Of a stretch of 64,000 nucleotides of DNA, positions 22,329 to 32,273 are shown piece after piece. Source of the DNA: JAJXWB01 sp037044955 (GTDB lineage Bacteria; Pseudomonadota; Alphaproteobacteria; Rhizobiales; Beijerinckiaceae); assembly GCA_037044955.1 (NCBI GenBank), contig JBAOHX010000003.1:111854-175853 (forward strand). Direction: 5' to 3'. The first letter of the stretch is position 1, and the number at the start of each line of letters is the position of its first letter. Under the pieces are notes generated by a model. The model saw only the letters and a program-made list of their open reading frames with translations, was not told where the DNA came from and made no database searches. The position numbers and the translations under genes are program-made.

Positions 22329-22895
22329 ATGCGTGGATTGCTTGTCGTTGTCGCCGCGGCGCTTGCGCTGGCGGGGTGCCGCTCCACCCCGGAGACGGCG
22401 AGCGTGGCGACCGCCGCCGCCTTCGATTCCGGCGAAGCGGCCTTCATCAAGAAGACCGGCAAGGCCTCGATCCACGGCCACGCCTTCTGGCGCGACGACA
22501 AGGGCGGAACGATCAACGCGGCCGGCGAAGTCATACGCCTCGTGCCCGCGACCAAATATGCGCGCGAGCGCTTCGCCGCGCTCTACAAGGGCCAGCGCTC
22601 GCTGCCCGCAAACCAGGTCCCGCGCGTCGACGTCGATCCGCTTTACGCGGACTTCACGCGCACGACGCGCGCCGAATCGACGGGACGGTTCGAATTCGAC
22701 AATGTCGCGCCGGGCGAATATTTCGTGACCGCGCAGGTCCGCTACCGCGACAAGGACAGCTATGTGCAACTCAACGCGGGCTCGTTCCACCAGCGCCTGC
22801 GCACGGGCGACGACGGCGGCGCCATGTTCGAGACGGTGATCGTCTCGGGCAAGGAGGAAAAGCCGATCAAGCTCGTCGTCACCAACGATCGCTGA
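22329..22895 (+). CDS. Lipoprotein with a carboxypeptidase-regulatory-like beta domain
   Basis: This is a 188-residue protein. The N-terminus MMRGLLVVVAAALALAGC is a lipoprotein signal; Cys18 would be lipidated. The mature part ends with a beta-sandwich-like region, GRFEFDNVAPGEYFVTAQVRY, of the type found in carboxypeptidase regulatory-like domains, and closes with KPIKLVVTNDR. It is probably attached to a periplasm-facing membrane. Its stop lies eight bases before the mutT start, so the two are likely co-transcribed. The exact role is unknown. Confidence 0.78.
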   Translation: MRGLLVVVAAALALAGCRSTPETASVATAAAFDSGEAAFIKKTGKASIHGHAFWRDDKGGTINAAGEVIRLVPATKYARERFAALYKGQRSLPANQVPRVDVDPLYADFTRTTRAESTGRFEFDNVAPGEYFVTAQVRYRDKDSYVQLNAGSFHQRLRTGDDGGAMFETVIVSGKEEKPIKLVVTNDR

Positions 22896-22903
22896 GGCCG
22901 CGC

Positions 22904-23305
22904 GTGAACCTTCTGCTTGTCGTCGCCTGCGCCCTCGTCGATCAGGACAACCGCATCCTGATCGCGCAGCGCCCGCCGGGCAAGAATCTCGCCGGCCTCT
23001 GGGAGTTCCCGGGCGGCAAGCTCGACGCCGGCGAGCGGCCGGAGGAAGCGCTCATCCGCGAACTGGCGGAAGAATTGTCGATCGAGGTGAAGGCGCCCTG
23101 CCTCGCGCCGCTGACCTTCGCCAGCCACGCCTACGACGACTTCCACCTCTTGATGCCGCTCTACATCTGCCGGCGCTGGACCGGCTTCGTGCAGCCGCGC
23201 GAGGGGCAGGCGATCAAATGGGTGCGGCCGCGCGACCTGCGCAACTGGCCGATGCCGCCCGCCGACGAGCCGCTCATTCCGCATCTCGTCGATCTGCTGG
23301 GCTGA
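22904..23305 (+). CDS. mutT: Nudix hydrolase, MutT-type 8-oxo-dGTP diphosphatase
   Basis: The 133-residue protein starts at a GTG (VNLLLVVACALVDQDNRI). The Nudix box is GKLDAGERPEEALIRELAEEL, with the metal-binding REL.EE residues, followed by SIEV. The usual Gly after EEL is Ser here. Preceding LIAQRPPGKNLAGLWEFPGG is typical of MutT proteins that remove oxidised dGTP from the pool. In many relatives mutT lies near argJ and secA, as here, though a lipoprotein and a basic protein gene intervene. Confidence 0.9.
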   Translation: MNLLLVVACALVDQDNRILIAQRPPGKNLAGLWEFPGGKLDAGERPEEALIRELAEELSIEVKAPCLAPLTFASHAYDDFHLLMPLYICRRWTGFVQPREGQAIKWVRPRDLRNWPMPPADEPLIPHLVDLLG

Positions 23306-23330
23306 GGCCCGGCTGGCTGTCGCCTTTCCA

Positions 23331-23351
23331 GATTTTGTGCATTGCAAAATC
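23331..23351. promoter_or_regulatory. Inverted repeat in the AT-rich mutT-GNAT intergenic region
   Basis: GATTTTG (23331-23337), spacer TGCATTG, CAAAATC (23345-23351) is a perfect 7-bp inverted repeat in an otherwise gene-free, AT-rich 249-base region. It begins 26 bases after the mutT stop. It could be an operator for the downstream gene or a weak terminator; no T run follows. Confidence 0.4.
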
Positions 23352-23554
23352 GCCGACGGTCGTTTCGCCACGATTTCGCCGTGGTTCATACATCAACTGT
23401 TCATCTATAAGCGACAGAAGGTCGCATAGGATCATAGCGTTATGGAATGCCCGCCTTTTACGCTTGCTTAAACTGTTGCGACGCACAATATCTGTCGCAC
23501 GGGAGGCGTGGGTCGGATTCGAGTGCGGCGCGGACGCCGCGACTGGAGGCTGAT

Positions 23555-24145
23555 ATGGAACACGCGAATATTCACGGCGGCGTCGTGCGACGCTTGTGGC
23601 CGTCGGATATGCCGGCGTTCCGCGATCATTTGCTGCGACTGGACGCGCAGAGCCGGCACGACCGGTTCGCCATGGCGGTCAGCGACGAGTTTCTGACGAA
23701 CTATGCCGAGCGCTGCTTCGGCATCGACGACGTCATCTACGGCTATTTCGTCGAGGGCGTGATGCGCGGCGCGGGCGAATTGCGCGGCGTGGGCCTGGGG
23801 CTCGACAAGGGCTCGGCGGAAGCCGCCTTTTCGGTCGAGGTCGGCTGGCGCCGGCGCGGCGTCGGCACGGAACTGATGGGCCGCATCGTCCAGGCCGCGC
23901 GCAATCGCGGCGCCGAGACGCTCTACATGTCCTGTCTCGCCCGCAATCGCGCGATGCAGGGCATGGCCAAGAAATTCGAGGCCGAACTGCAGTTCGACGC
24001 CGACGATCTGACCGGCAAGCTGGTCGCGCGCACGCCGTCCGCGGCGGCGCTGTGGGACGAGTGGATCGACGACGCCTCGAGCTTCGCCACCGCCATGCTC
24101 GACCTGCACACCAACATGTTCTCGATGCAGCACCACAAGCGCTGA
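23555..24145 (+). CDS. GNAT family N-acetyltransferase
   Basis: This 196-residue protein has a GNAT fold. The N-terminal substrate part reads VVRRLWPSDMPAFRDHLLRL and contains an AQSRHDRF segment as in acetyltransferases fused to or resembling CBS/GNAT regulators. The acetyl-CoA pyrophosphate loop is VEVGWRRRGVGTELMGRIVQ (RRxGxG/A). The ATG at 23555 follows a CTGGAGG ribosome site. The substrate is unknown. It stands alone between mutT and the convergent sdh operon. Confidence 0.82.
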   Translation: MEHANIHGGVVRRLWPSDMPAFRDHLLRLDAQSRHDRFAMAVSDEFLTNYAERCFGIDDVIYGYFVEGVMRGAGELRGVGLGLDKGSAEAAFSVEVGWRRRGVGTELMGRIVQAARNRGAETLYMSCLARNRAMQGMAKKFEAELQFDADDLTGKLVARTPSAAALWDEWIDDASSFATAMLDLHTNMFSMQHHKR

Positions 24146-24160
24146 TCGCGCTCGCATGAG

Positions 24161-24286
24161 TGTCATCCCGGACGGCCGAAGGCTGATCCGGGAACCAGCG
24201 CGAATATTGCGGCTCTGGATCCCGGCTCTCCGCTTCGCTCTCTGACGAAGTCGCCAGCAGGCGACTTCTGTCCGGCCGGGATGACA
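24161..24286. repeat. Palindrome-ended intergenic repeat, variant of copies A/B
   Basis: The 126-base element begins TGTCATCCCGGACGGCC and ends GGCCGGGATGACA, perfectly inverted over most of its ends. An internal GAAGTCGCC...GGCGACTTC hairpin is present. It lies between the GNAT gene and the sdhB terminator. Confidence 0.75.
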
Positions 24287-24290
24287 GTTC

Positions 24291-24333
24291 CAAAAAACAA
24301 AAAGCCGCGACGGTCGCCCGTCGCGGCTTTTTT
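24291..24333. terminator. Bidirectional terminator between GNAT gene and sdhB
   Basis: An A-rich run, AAAGCCGCGACGG (24301-24313), loop TCGC, CCGTCGCGGCTTT (24318-24330) and a T run form a perfect 13-bp stem with U-tracts in both directions. It can end both the plus-strand GNAT transcript and the minus-strand sdhCDAB transcript. Confidence 0.9.
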
Positions 24334-24351
24334 CATGACCGGCCAATTCGA

Positions 24352-25132
24352 TCAGAGCTGGCGCGAAATCATCATGTTCTTGATCTTCGAAATCGCCTTG
24401 GCCGGGTTCAGCCCCTTCGGGCAGGCCTTCGAGCAATTCATGATCGTGTGGCAGCGATAGAGGCGGAACGTGTCCTCGATATAGTCGAGGCGCTCGCCGG
24501 TCGCCTCGTCGCGCGAGTCGATCAGCCAGCGATAGGCCTGCAGCAGCGCGGCGGGGCCGAGATAGCGCTCGGTGTTCCACCAATAGCTCGGGCAGGACGT
24601 CGAGCAGCAGGCGCACAGGATGCACTCGTAGAGGCCGTCGAGTTCGGCGCGGTCGGCCGGCGTCTGCAGCCATTCCTTCTCGGGCGCCGGCGTCGTCGTC
24701 TTCAGCCACGGCTCGATCGAGGCGTGATGCGTGTAGAAGCGCGTGAGGTCGGGCACCAGATCCTTCACGACCGGCATGTGCGGCAGCGGATAGATCTTGA
24801 TGACGCCCGGCACCTCGTCCATGCCCTTGGTGCAGGCGAGCGTGTTCGTGCCGTCGATGTTCATCGAGCAGGAGCCGCAGATGCCTTCGCGGCAGGAGCG
24901 GCGGAAGGTCAGCGTCGCGATCGACCTTGTTCTTGATCCAGATGATCGCGTCGAGAATCATCGGCCCGCAATCGTCGCGGTCGACGTAATAGGTGTCGAT
25001 GCGCGGGTTGCGCCCGTCGTCCGGATCCCAGCGGTAGATCTGGAATTCCTTGACGTTGCTCGCGCCCTGGGGCCGCGGCCAGGTCTTGCCCGGCGTGACC
25101 CGGGAGTTTTTCGGCAGGGTGAATTCGACCAT
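24352..25132 (-). CDS. sdhB: Succinate dehydrogenase iron-sulfur subunit, interrupted by an apparent 1-base insertion
   Basis: SdhB passes electrons from FAD to quinone through three Fe-S clusters. The N-terminal part has VKEFQIYRWDPD, and the [2Fe-2S] site is in SCREGICGSCSMNIDG. The [4Fe-4S] and [3Fe-4S] sites are in CILCACCSTSCPSYWWN and CHTIMNCSKACPKGLNP. At 24920 the plus strand has GCGATCGACC where GCGTCGACC restores the expected KVDATLTFRRSCREG junction. Without the extra base the protein has 259 residues, the usual length. It is the last gene of sdhCDAB and is followed by a bidirectional terminator. Confidence 0.92.
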
Positions 25133-25175
25133 GGTCAGATCCGTCTGGCTGCGGGCGCGTCAGTAAACGCGGGCT

Positions 25176-27020
25176 TTAGTAAACGCGCGCCTTGGGCTCG
25201 ATATACGAGACCTCGTTCGACATCGTGTAGGAATGCACGGGGCGGTAGTCGATCGTGACCGCGCGGTTGGCGTCGTCGATCGAGGCCAGCGTGTGCTTCA
25301 TCCAGTTCGCGTCGTCGCGCTCGGAGATAATCCTCACGCGCGTGCGCGCCGCGCGATTCCGTGCGGTTGTTGGCGCCGTCCATCGTCACGACCGCCTGCA
25401 CGATCAGATTGTCGAATTCCAGCGTCTCGATGAGATCGGAATTCCAGATCAGCGAACGGTCGGTCACGCCGATGTCGTCGCGGCCCTTCCACACGTCGTG
25501 GATGAGCTTCGAGCCCTCGGCCAGCGTCTCGCCGGTGCGGTAGACCGCGCAATTGGCCTGCATCACCTTCTGCATCTCGAGGCGCAGCTTGGCGGTCGGC
25601 GTGCCGCCGCTCGCGTAGCGATAATGGTCGAGACGGCCGAGCGCGAGATCGGCCGAGCCCGACGGCAGCTCCGGCTGCTTTTCGCCGGCCTTGGCCAGTT
25701 CGGCGGCGCGCATGCCCGCCGCGCGGCCGAACACCACGAGGTCGATCAGCGAGTTCGAGCCGAGGCGGTTGGCGCCGTGCACCGACACGCAGGCCGCCTC
25801 GCCGATCGCCATCAGGCCGGGCACCACCACGTCGGGGTCGCCGCCCTTCTTGGTCAGGACCTCGCCGTGATAATTCGTCTGGATGCCGCCCATGTTGTAG
25901 TGGACGGTCGGCAGCACCGGGATCGGCTCCTTCGTCACGTCGACGCCGGCGAAAATCTTCGCGCTCTCCGAAATGCCGGGCAGGCGCTCGTGCAGGATCT
26001 TCGGATCGAGATGGTCGAGGTGCAGGAAGATGTGGTCGGCGCCCTTGCCGACGCCGCGGCCCTCGCGGATTTCCATCGTCATGGCGCGCGAGACCATGTC
26101 GCGCGGCGCGAGATCCTTCACGCTCGGCGCATAGCGCTCCATGAAGCGTTCGCCGTTGGAATTGGTCAGATAGCCGCCCTCGCCGCGCGCGCCCTCGGTG
26201 ATGAGGCAGCCCGCGCCGTAGATGCCGGTCGGGTGGAACTGCACGAATTCCATGTCCTGCAGCGGCAGGCCGGCGCGCAGCACCATGCCGCCGCCGTCGC
26301 CCGTGCAGGTATGCGCCGAGGTCGCCGAGAAATAGGCGCGGCCGTAGCCGCCCGTCGCGAGGATGGTCAGTTGCGAGCGGAAGCGGTGGATCGTGCCGTC
26401 GTCCATCTTGATGCAGACGACGCCGCGGCAGCGGCCTTCCGCATCCATGATGAGATCGATGGCGAAATATTCGATGAAGAACTCGGTCGAGTTCTTGCAG
26501 CGCCTGGCCATACAGCGTGTGCAGCATGGCGTGGCCCGTGCGGTCGGCGGCCGCGCAGGTGCGCTGCGCCGGCGGGCCCCGGCCGTAATCGGTGGTCATG
26601 CCGCCGAACGGACGCTGGTAGATCTTGCCGTCCGTCGGTGCGCGAGAAGGGCACGCCCCAGTGCTCGAGCTCGTAGACCGCGGCCGGCGCGTTGCGGCAC
26701 AGATATTCGATGGCGTCCTGGTCGCCCAGCCAGTCCGACCCCTTCACGGTGTCGTACATGTGCCACTTCCAGTTGTCCGGGCCCATGTTGGCGAGCGAGG
26801 CGGCGACGCCGCCCTGCGCCGCGACCGTGTGCGAGCGCGTCGGAAACACCTTGGTGATGCACGCGGTGCGCAGGCCCGCCTGCGAACAGCCGACGGTGGC
26901 GCGCAGGCCCGCGCCGCCTGCGCCGACGATCACGACGTCGAAAGTGTGGTCGGTGACCGGATAGGCGCGGCCGTTGATCGAGAATGCGCCAGAGCCGTTA
27001 GTCGCCCCATTGCTAGCCAT
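25176..27020 (-). CDS. sdhA: Succinate dehydrogenase flavoprotein subunit with three apparent 1-base insertions
   Basis: SdhA oxidises succinate to fumarate with covalently bound FAD. The dinucleotide motif VVIVGAGGAGLRA and the FAD-His segment RSHTVAAQGG are in the first frame. The middle contains FFIEYFAIDLIMDAEGRC, QFHPTGIYGAGCL and GANRLGSNSLIDL, and the end HTLA...RPVHSYTMSNEVSYIEPKARVY. Three single extra bases break it: near 26632 (TCCGTCGG for TCGTCGG), 26497 (CTTGCAG for CTTCAG) and 25323 (TCGGAGA for TCGAGA). Removing all three gives about 613 residues with the family sequence continuous throughout. The stop is TAA at 25176. Three errors in one essential gene point to sequence quality. 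Confidence 0.92.
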
Positions 27021-27036
27021 GTGAGATTTCCCTCGA

Positions 27037-27432
27037 TCAGCCGCCGACGGCGAGTTTGACGATCGACAGCGCCGTCGCCGCCGCAATCAGGCCGGAGAAC
27101 ATCGTGTTGGCGACGAGCAGGCCGATCTTCCAGCGGCCGTGCGCATAGTCCTCGATGATCGTCTCCATGCCGAGCTTCATGTGATAGACGCCGATCAGCA
27201 CGAACAGCAGCGCGATCGTGCCCGGCCCGATGCGATGGCTGAACAGGCGCATCACCGAATCGTAGTCGCGGCCGACGAGCGACACGACGAGGAAGGCGAA
27301 GAGGATGCTCAGCGCCATCAGCGCCGCCGCCGTCACGCGCATGGTCAGCGCATGTTGCGTCGCCTTGCCGCGGCTCGCGCCGAGATAGCGGACCGTCGAG
27401 GCCTCGCTGCGCAGGGAGGATTTGTCCGACAT
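27037..27432 (-). CDS. sdhD: Succinate dehydrogenase membrane anchor subunit
   Basis: This 131-residue integral membrane subunit anchors SdhAB and helps bind heme b and quinone. It has three hydrophobic helices. Helix II carries GVYHMKLGMETIIEDYAHG, which holds the heme-ligating His and the Asp-Tyr quinone-site pair of the SdhD family. The soluble N-terminus is STVRYLGASRGKATQHA. It lies 16 bases before sdhA and 12 bases after sdhC, in the order sdhC-D-A-B. Confidence 0.93.
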   Translation of the reverse strand: MSDKSSLRSEASTVRYLGASRGKATQHALTMRVTAAALMALSILFAFLVVSLVGRDYDSVMRLFSHRIGPGTIALLFVLIGVYHMKLGMETIIEDYAHGRWKIGLLVANTMFSGLIAAATALSIVKLAVGG

Positions 27433-27444
27433 GTCGTTCTCCGC

Positions 27445-27858
27445 TCAGCGATAGGCGTAGGCCAGGACCCAGAAGACCACGGTCAGGACGACCGAGCCGA
27501 CGAGCGTGCCCTGGGCGGCGAGTTCGCGCCCCTTGGCGTCGAACATGTAGCCGGCGTCCCAGATCGCGTGGCGAATGCCGCCCATCAGGTGATGGAACAA
27601 CGACCAGGTGAAGCCGAACAGGACGACGCGGCCGATGAAGGAGCTGAAGACCCAGTTCGCCGTCTCGAAGGCGCGCGGGCCGGAGGCCGCGGCGATGAAG
27701 TACCAGGCGAGCAGCAGCGTGCCGGCGTACAGCGCCATGCCGGTGATGCGGTGCAGGCCCGACATCACCATGGTGAACATCATCTTGTAGACTTGAAGAT
27801 GCGGAGATAGCGGCCGTCGGTCCTGCAGACGCTGGGACGGGTTATTTGCCTCGGCCAT
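27445..27858 (-). CDS. sdhC: Succinate dehydrogenase cytochrome b556 subunit
   Basis: SdhC is the first gene of the operon. The 137-residue protein has the family start RPLSPHLQVYKMMFTMVMS and the LHRITGMAL motif before helix I. The heme region LFHHLMGGIRHAIWDAG is at the end of helix II, with a final helix VLTVVFWVLAYAYR. The ATG at 27858 is chosen because it gives the usual short cytoplasmic start MAEANNPSQRLQ. It is divergent from the esterase-like gene with a 166-base region between starts that should hold the sdh promoter; I see no riboswitch there. Confidence 0.92.
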   Translation of the reverse strand: MAEANNPSQRLQDRRPLSPHLQVYKMMFTMVMSGLHRITGMALYAGTLLLAWYFIAAASGPRAFETANWVFSSFIGRVVLFGFTWSLFHHLMGGIRHAIWDAGYMFDAKGRELAAQGTLVGSVVLTVVFWVLAYAYR

Positions 27859-28024
27859 GACAGCCCTCACATGCGATGCGACGTCGGATCGTTCACTATT
27901 CCAAACGCTTCGGCGGCGCAACGTCGCCCGAGGTCGCAATTCGGATGATAGGGGTCGCCGGTTGCAATGCCGCCGCAATGCTATGATTGTTGGCGTTTGC
28001 GATAGTGCTGAGGGGCAATTCTTG

Positions 28025-28936
28025 ATGCGGTTTCTTGCGGCTGCCGTCTGGCGTCTGGCCATTTCGGCCGCCATTGGCCTCGGCGCGGTCGAGGCCGCGT
28101 CCGCCGCCTCCGGGCGCCTGACCATCGAATCGGGCGGCGTGAAGCGCACCGCTTTTGTGGTCGAGCACGCCCGCCTCAAGCGCGCGCGGCGCCCCGTCGT
28201 CGTCTTCCTGCACGGACAATCCGGCGCCGGCGTGCGCGTGCGCGACCGGCTGGGCCTCGACCGCGCGATGAAGTCCCGCAGCGTCGTGGCGGTCTATCCG
28301 GACGCGCTCGGCGGACGCTGGGACGTCAGCGAAAGCGGTTCGGAGCGGGAGCTGAAATTCGTCCGCGACCTCATCGCCAAGCTCGAATCGGACGGCGTCG
28401 CCGATCCCCGCCGGATCTTCATCGCCGGCGGCGGCCCGGGCGGCATTCTGGCCATGCGGCTCGCCTGCCGGCAGGCGGACAAGTTCGCCGGCGCAGCCTC
28501 GCTGATCGCGCTGATGCCGACGACGGACGCCGCAGCCTGCAAGCCTGCCCGGCCGATCCCCTTCCTGCTGCTCGCGGGCACCGCCGATCCCAAGGTGCCC
28601 TTCGGCGGCGGCAAGGCCGAACTTCCGGAATTCAAGGGCGACGTCGTCTCGGCGGCCGGAACGATCGCGCCGTTTGCGACCGCCGCCGGATGCAGCGACA
28701 AGACGACGAAGGTCGACGTCGCCGATCGCGACCCGAACGACGGCTCGCGCGTGCAGGTGGAAATCGCTTCGGGCTGCAAGGCCCCGATCGCGCTGGTGAA
28801 GATCGAGGGCGGCGGCCATACGCTGCCCGGTACGCGGCCGCTCTCCGACCGCGGCCAGCCGGTGGGGGCGCGCAACGGCGACATCGACACGGCGCGCTTC
28901 CTCATGCATTTCTTCCTGAAGGGGCGGGCCGGCTGA
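28025..28936 (+). CDS. Secreted PHB-depolymerase/LpqC-family esterase homologue lacking the nucleophile Ser
   Basis: This 303-residue exported protein has the signal peptide MRFLAAAVWRLAISAAIGLG...AASA. It follows the Esterase_PHB/LpqC pattern: oxyanion strand VVVFLHGQSGAG, then RVRDRLGLDRAMKSRSVVAVYP. The nucleophile elbow, normally GLSxGG, reads GGGPGG at 135-140, so the catalytic Ser is Gly (or Pro). The acid (GTADPKVPF, Asp188) and catalytic His (GGGHTLPG, His265) are kept. It is thus probably inactive as an esterase or binds a ligand. The gene is intact, which argues for selection on some function. Downstream genes overlap or abut it. Confidence 0.8.
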   Translation: MRFLAAAVWRLAISAAIGLGAVEAASAASGRLTIESGGVKRTAFVVEHARLKRARRPVVVFLHGQSGAGVRVRDRLGLDRAMKSRSVVAVYPDALGGRWDVSESGSERELKFVRDLIAKLESDGVADPRRIFIAGGGPGGILAMRLACRQADKFAGAASLIALMPTTDAAACKPARPIPFLLLAGTADPKVPFGGGKAELPEFKGDVVSAAGTIAPFATAAGCSDKTTKVDVADRDPNDGSRVQVEIASGCKAPIALVKIEGGGHTLPGTRPLSDRGQPVGARNGDIDTARFLMHFFLKGRAG

Positions 28937-28938
28937 TC

Positions 28939-29722
28939 CTGCGCGCCCTTTTCGCCGCTTCCGCGTGCCTTGTCCCGCTCTGGCCGGCGTCGGCCGAGCC
29001 ATGCGTCTTCGAGGCGACGCAGGCCGCGCAGGTCGCCGCCGTCGACGAGGGTTTCGATCTGCTTCTCGCCGACGGGCGCGTGGCCGCGCTGGCCGGATTG
29101 GCCGTCGAGCCCCGGGCGCCCGGCTACGCCGACTTCGTCGGCGCGCCTCGGCGGCGCGGAAATCCGCCTCGCGCCGCTCGATCCCAAACCCGACCGCTGG
29201 GGCCGTGTCGTTGTGGCGGCGCTGCCGGGCGCCCCCGAGCCCGGCGCGGGTCTCGCCGAGCAGGCGCTCGCCGCCGGCCTCGGGCGCTATCGGCCGGACG
29301 CCGCCGCCAAACCCTGCCGCGCCCGGCTGCTGGCGGCCGAGACCGCAGCCCGCGACGCCAGGCGCGGCCTGTGGGGCGAGCCGCGCCTCGCCGCGCTCGA
29401 CGCATCGGACGCCAGGGCGGTGCTTGCCGCGCAGAAAGGCTTCGTCGTGGTCGAAGGGCGCGTGTTGACTATTGGCGAGCGGCGCGGGCGCCTTTATCTC
29501 AATTTCGGCGCGCGGCGGACCACGGATTTCACCATCGTGATTTCGAAACGAAACCTTGCTCTCTTCGATCAGGCGGGCGTCCAGCCCCGCCTGCTCGCCG
29601 GGCGGCGCCTGCGCGCGCGCGGGCTCGTGGATCGCGGCTTCGGTCCCCTGATGGAGATCGCGAGCCCGGACGCGCTCGAAATTCTCGACGCCGCCGTGGA
29701 CGCGGCGGCCTTGAAACGGTGA
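28939..29722 (+). CDS. Secreted thermonuclease-like (SNase-fold) protein, interrupted by an apparent 1-base insertion; start uncertain
   Basis: The N-terminal frame reads LFAASACLVPLWPASAEPCV, a signal peptide, and then VAAVDEGFDLLLADGRVAALAGL. After 29146 the protein continues in the next frame with GGAEIRLAPLDPKPDRWGRV, LLAAETAARDARRGLWGEPR and GRVLTIGERRGRLYLNFG. Removing one C at 29146-29147 (GCGCCTCGG to GCGCTCGG) joins them. RWGR...AA.AR.ARRGLW resembles the SNase catalytic-domain tail, so a nuclease-like fold is plausible. No ATG lies at the expected N-terminus; a CTG near 28933-28939, just past the esterase-like stop, may be used. It overlaps the M48 gene's possible GTG start. Confidence 0.65.
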
Positions 29723-29730
29723 TTGCTGGA

Positions 29731-31206
29731 ATGGGCGCGGGATCGGACAGGCGGGCGTATGGACGGAGGGCGGCGGCGCTGGCGCTGGCGCTCCTGCTCG
29801 CCGGCTGCGCCACGCTGGAGCGTCAGGGCGAGCTGCCCCAGCAGCCCGCGGCGCCGCCGGCTGCGCCCCGCACCGTCGGCGTCGATGCGCTGACCACCGC
29901 CGAGCACAAGAAGCTCGTGGCCCAGTTCGGCGGCGAATATCGCTGGCCGCAGGCCGAATCCTACCTCAACGCCATTCTCGTGAAGCTCGCCGCCGCCTCC
30001 GACGTGCCGACGACGCCCTATCGCGTGACCATACTGAACACGCCCGTCGTCAACGCTTTCGCCCTGCCCTCCGGCAATCTCTACATTTCCCGCGGCCTGC
30101 TGGCGCTCGCCAATGATTCGTCCGAGGTCGCCGCCGTCATGGCGCACGAGATCGGCCACGTCACCGCCCGCCACGCCGCCGCGCGCGCCGAGCAGGAGCG
30201 GCGGGCCGCCGTCATCGCCTCCGCCGCGACCGTCATCCAGAGCCGCCAGAAGGGCGAGGAGGTCGAGAACAGCCAGCGCCTGTCCTTCGCCAGCTTCTCG
30301 CGCCAGCAGGAGATCGAGGCCGACAGGATCGGCGTCGCCGTCATCGCGCGCGCCGGCTTCGATCCCTATGGCGCGGCGCGCTTCCTCACCTCGCTCGGCC
30401 GCTCTACGGCGCTGCGCGCCGAGCTGCTCGGCCAGAAGACCGCCGACAAGCCCGATATTCTTGCCACCCATCCCTCGACGCCCGAGCGCGTCGCGCAGGC
30501 GACGCAGACCGCGCGCCAGATCAACGCGCCCGGCATCGGCGATTCGGATCGCTCCGCCTATCTGGCGGCGATCGACGGCATGAATTTCGGCGAGGATCCG
30601 GCGGACGGCATCGTGCGCGGCCGACGCTTTCTGCAACCGCGCCTGCGATTCGCCTTCACCGCGCCCGAGAGCTTCGTGCTCGACAATACGCCGCGCGCCT
30701 TGCTCGGCCGCGCGCCCGGCGGCGCGGAAGCCGTTCGTCTCGACAGCGTGCCGGACAATTCCGGCGGCGCGCTCGACGCCTACCTGACGTCCGGCTGGCT
30801 CGACGGCCTCCTCAAGTCTTCCGTGCAGGCCGGCGAGATCAACGGCATGCCGGCGGCGTTCGGCCTCGCGCGCGCCGGCGAATGGAACTTCCGCGTCGCG
30901 GTCGTGCGCAAGGATGGCGACATCTACCGCATCCTCTTCGCCGCGCGCGCCATGGACGAGGCGAGCATCGCCAGGTTCGACCAGGCGATCCAGTCGTTCC
31001 GGCCGCTGACCGAGGAAGAGGCGGCGAAGGTGAGGCCGCTCAGGCTGCAGGTCGTCAAGGTCGGTCTCGCGGACAACGTCGAATCGCTGAGCCGGCGCAT
31101 GGCGACCGTGGACCGCGCGCCCGATGTATTCCTTTTGCTGAACGGCCTTTCGCCGGGCGCATCGCTCAAATACGGCGAGACCTACAAGATCGTCGTCGAT
31201 CAATAG
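29731..31206 (+). CDS. M48-family metalloprotease lipoprotein (BepA-like)
   Basis: This 491-residue protein starts with a lipoprotein signal; LLLAGC puts the lipidated Cys at 26. The zinc protease motif HEIGH is at 139-143, followed by H-rich TARHAA, and the third ligand Glu lies in SRQQEIEADRIGV. ATHPSTPERV is the usual end of the catalytic domain. The C-terminal half (from about residue 290) includes RRFLQPRLRFAFTAPESF and ends TYKIVVDQ. Such proteins monitor outer-membrane protein assembly in the periplasm. An alternative GTG at 29719 overlaps the upstream stop (GTGA). Confidence 0.88.
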   Translation: MGAGSDRRAYGRRAAALALALLLAGCATLERQGELPQQPAAPPAAPRTVGVDALTTAEHKKLVAQFGGEYRWPQAESYLNAILVKLAAASDVPTTPYRVTILNTPVVNAFALPSGNLYISRGLLALANDSSEVAAVMAHEIGHVTARHAAARAEQERRAAVIASAATVIQSRQKGEEVENSQRLSFASFSRQQEIEADRIGVAVIARAGFDPYGAARFLTSLGRSTALRAELLGQKTADKPDILATHPSTPERVAQATQTARQINAPGIGDSDRSAYLAAIDGMNFGEDPADGIVRGRRFLQPRLRFAFTAPESFVLDNTPRALLGRAPGGAEAVRLDSVPDNSGGALDAYLTSGWLDGLLKSSVQAGEINGMPAAFGLARAGEWNFRVAVVRKDGDIYRILFAARAMDEASIARFDQAIQSFRPLTEEEAAKVRPLRLQVVKVGLADNVESLSRRMATVDRAPDVFLLLNGLSPGASLKYGETYKIVVDQ

Positions 31207-31354
31207 TCTGCGGCTCGGACTGCGCCTTGCGGCGGCGCCGATGTGGCCTGCATTCACACGCTTGTGATCTGCATTCTTGCACAGGCCGTATAGGCTTTGT
31301 CGCCCAATCCGTGAACGCCGCCTTGACCGGCGATCCACAGACCCGGAGGCAACC

Positions 31355-32200
<846 letters not shown>

Positions 32201-32223
32201 CTTTCCGTCCCAACCGGAAACGA

Positions 32224-32250
32224 GAAAGCCCGGCGCGAGGCCGGGCTTTC
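32224..32250. terminator. Bidirectional hairpin terminator between rpoH and carD
   Basis: GAAAGCCCGG (32224-32233), a 7-base loop, CCGGGCTTTC (32241-32250). The perfect 10-bp stem starts 23 bases after the rpoH stop and 24 bases from the carD stop, with short A and T runs in the stem ends. Confidence 0.75.
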
Positions 32251-32273
32251 CATTTGGTTCGTTGTTCGGCGGA

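Noticed and set aside
23274..23486. 70-residue minus-strand ORF in the mutT-GNAT gap
   Set aside because: No ribosome site, no homology recognised and it overlaps the mutT end; likely chance.
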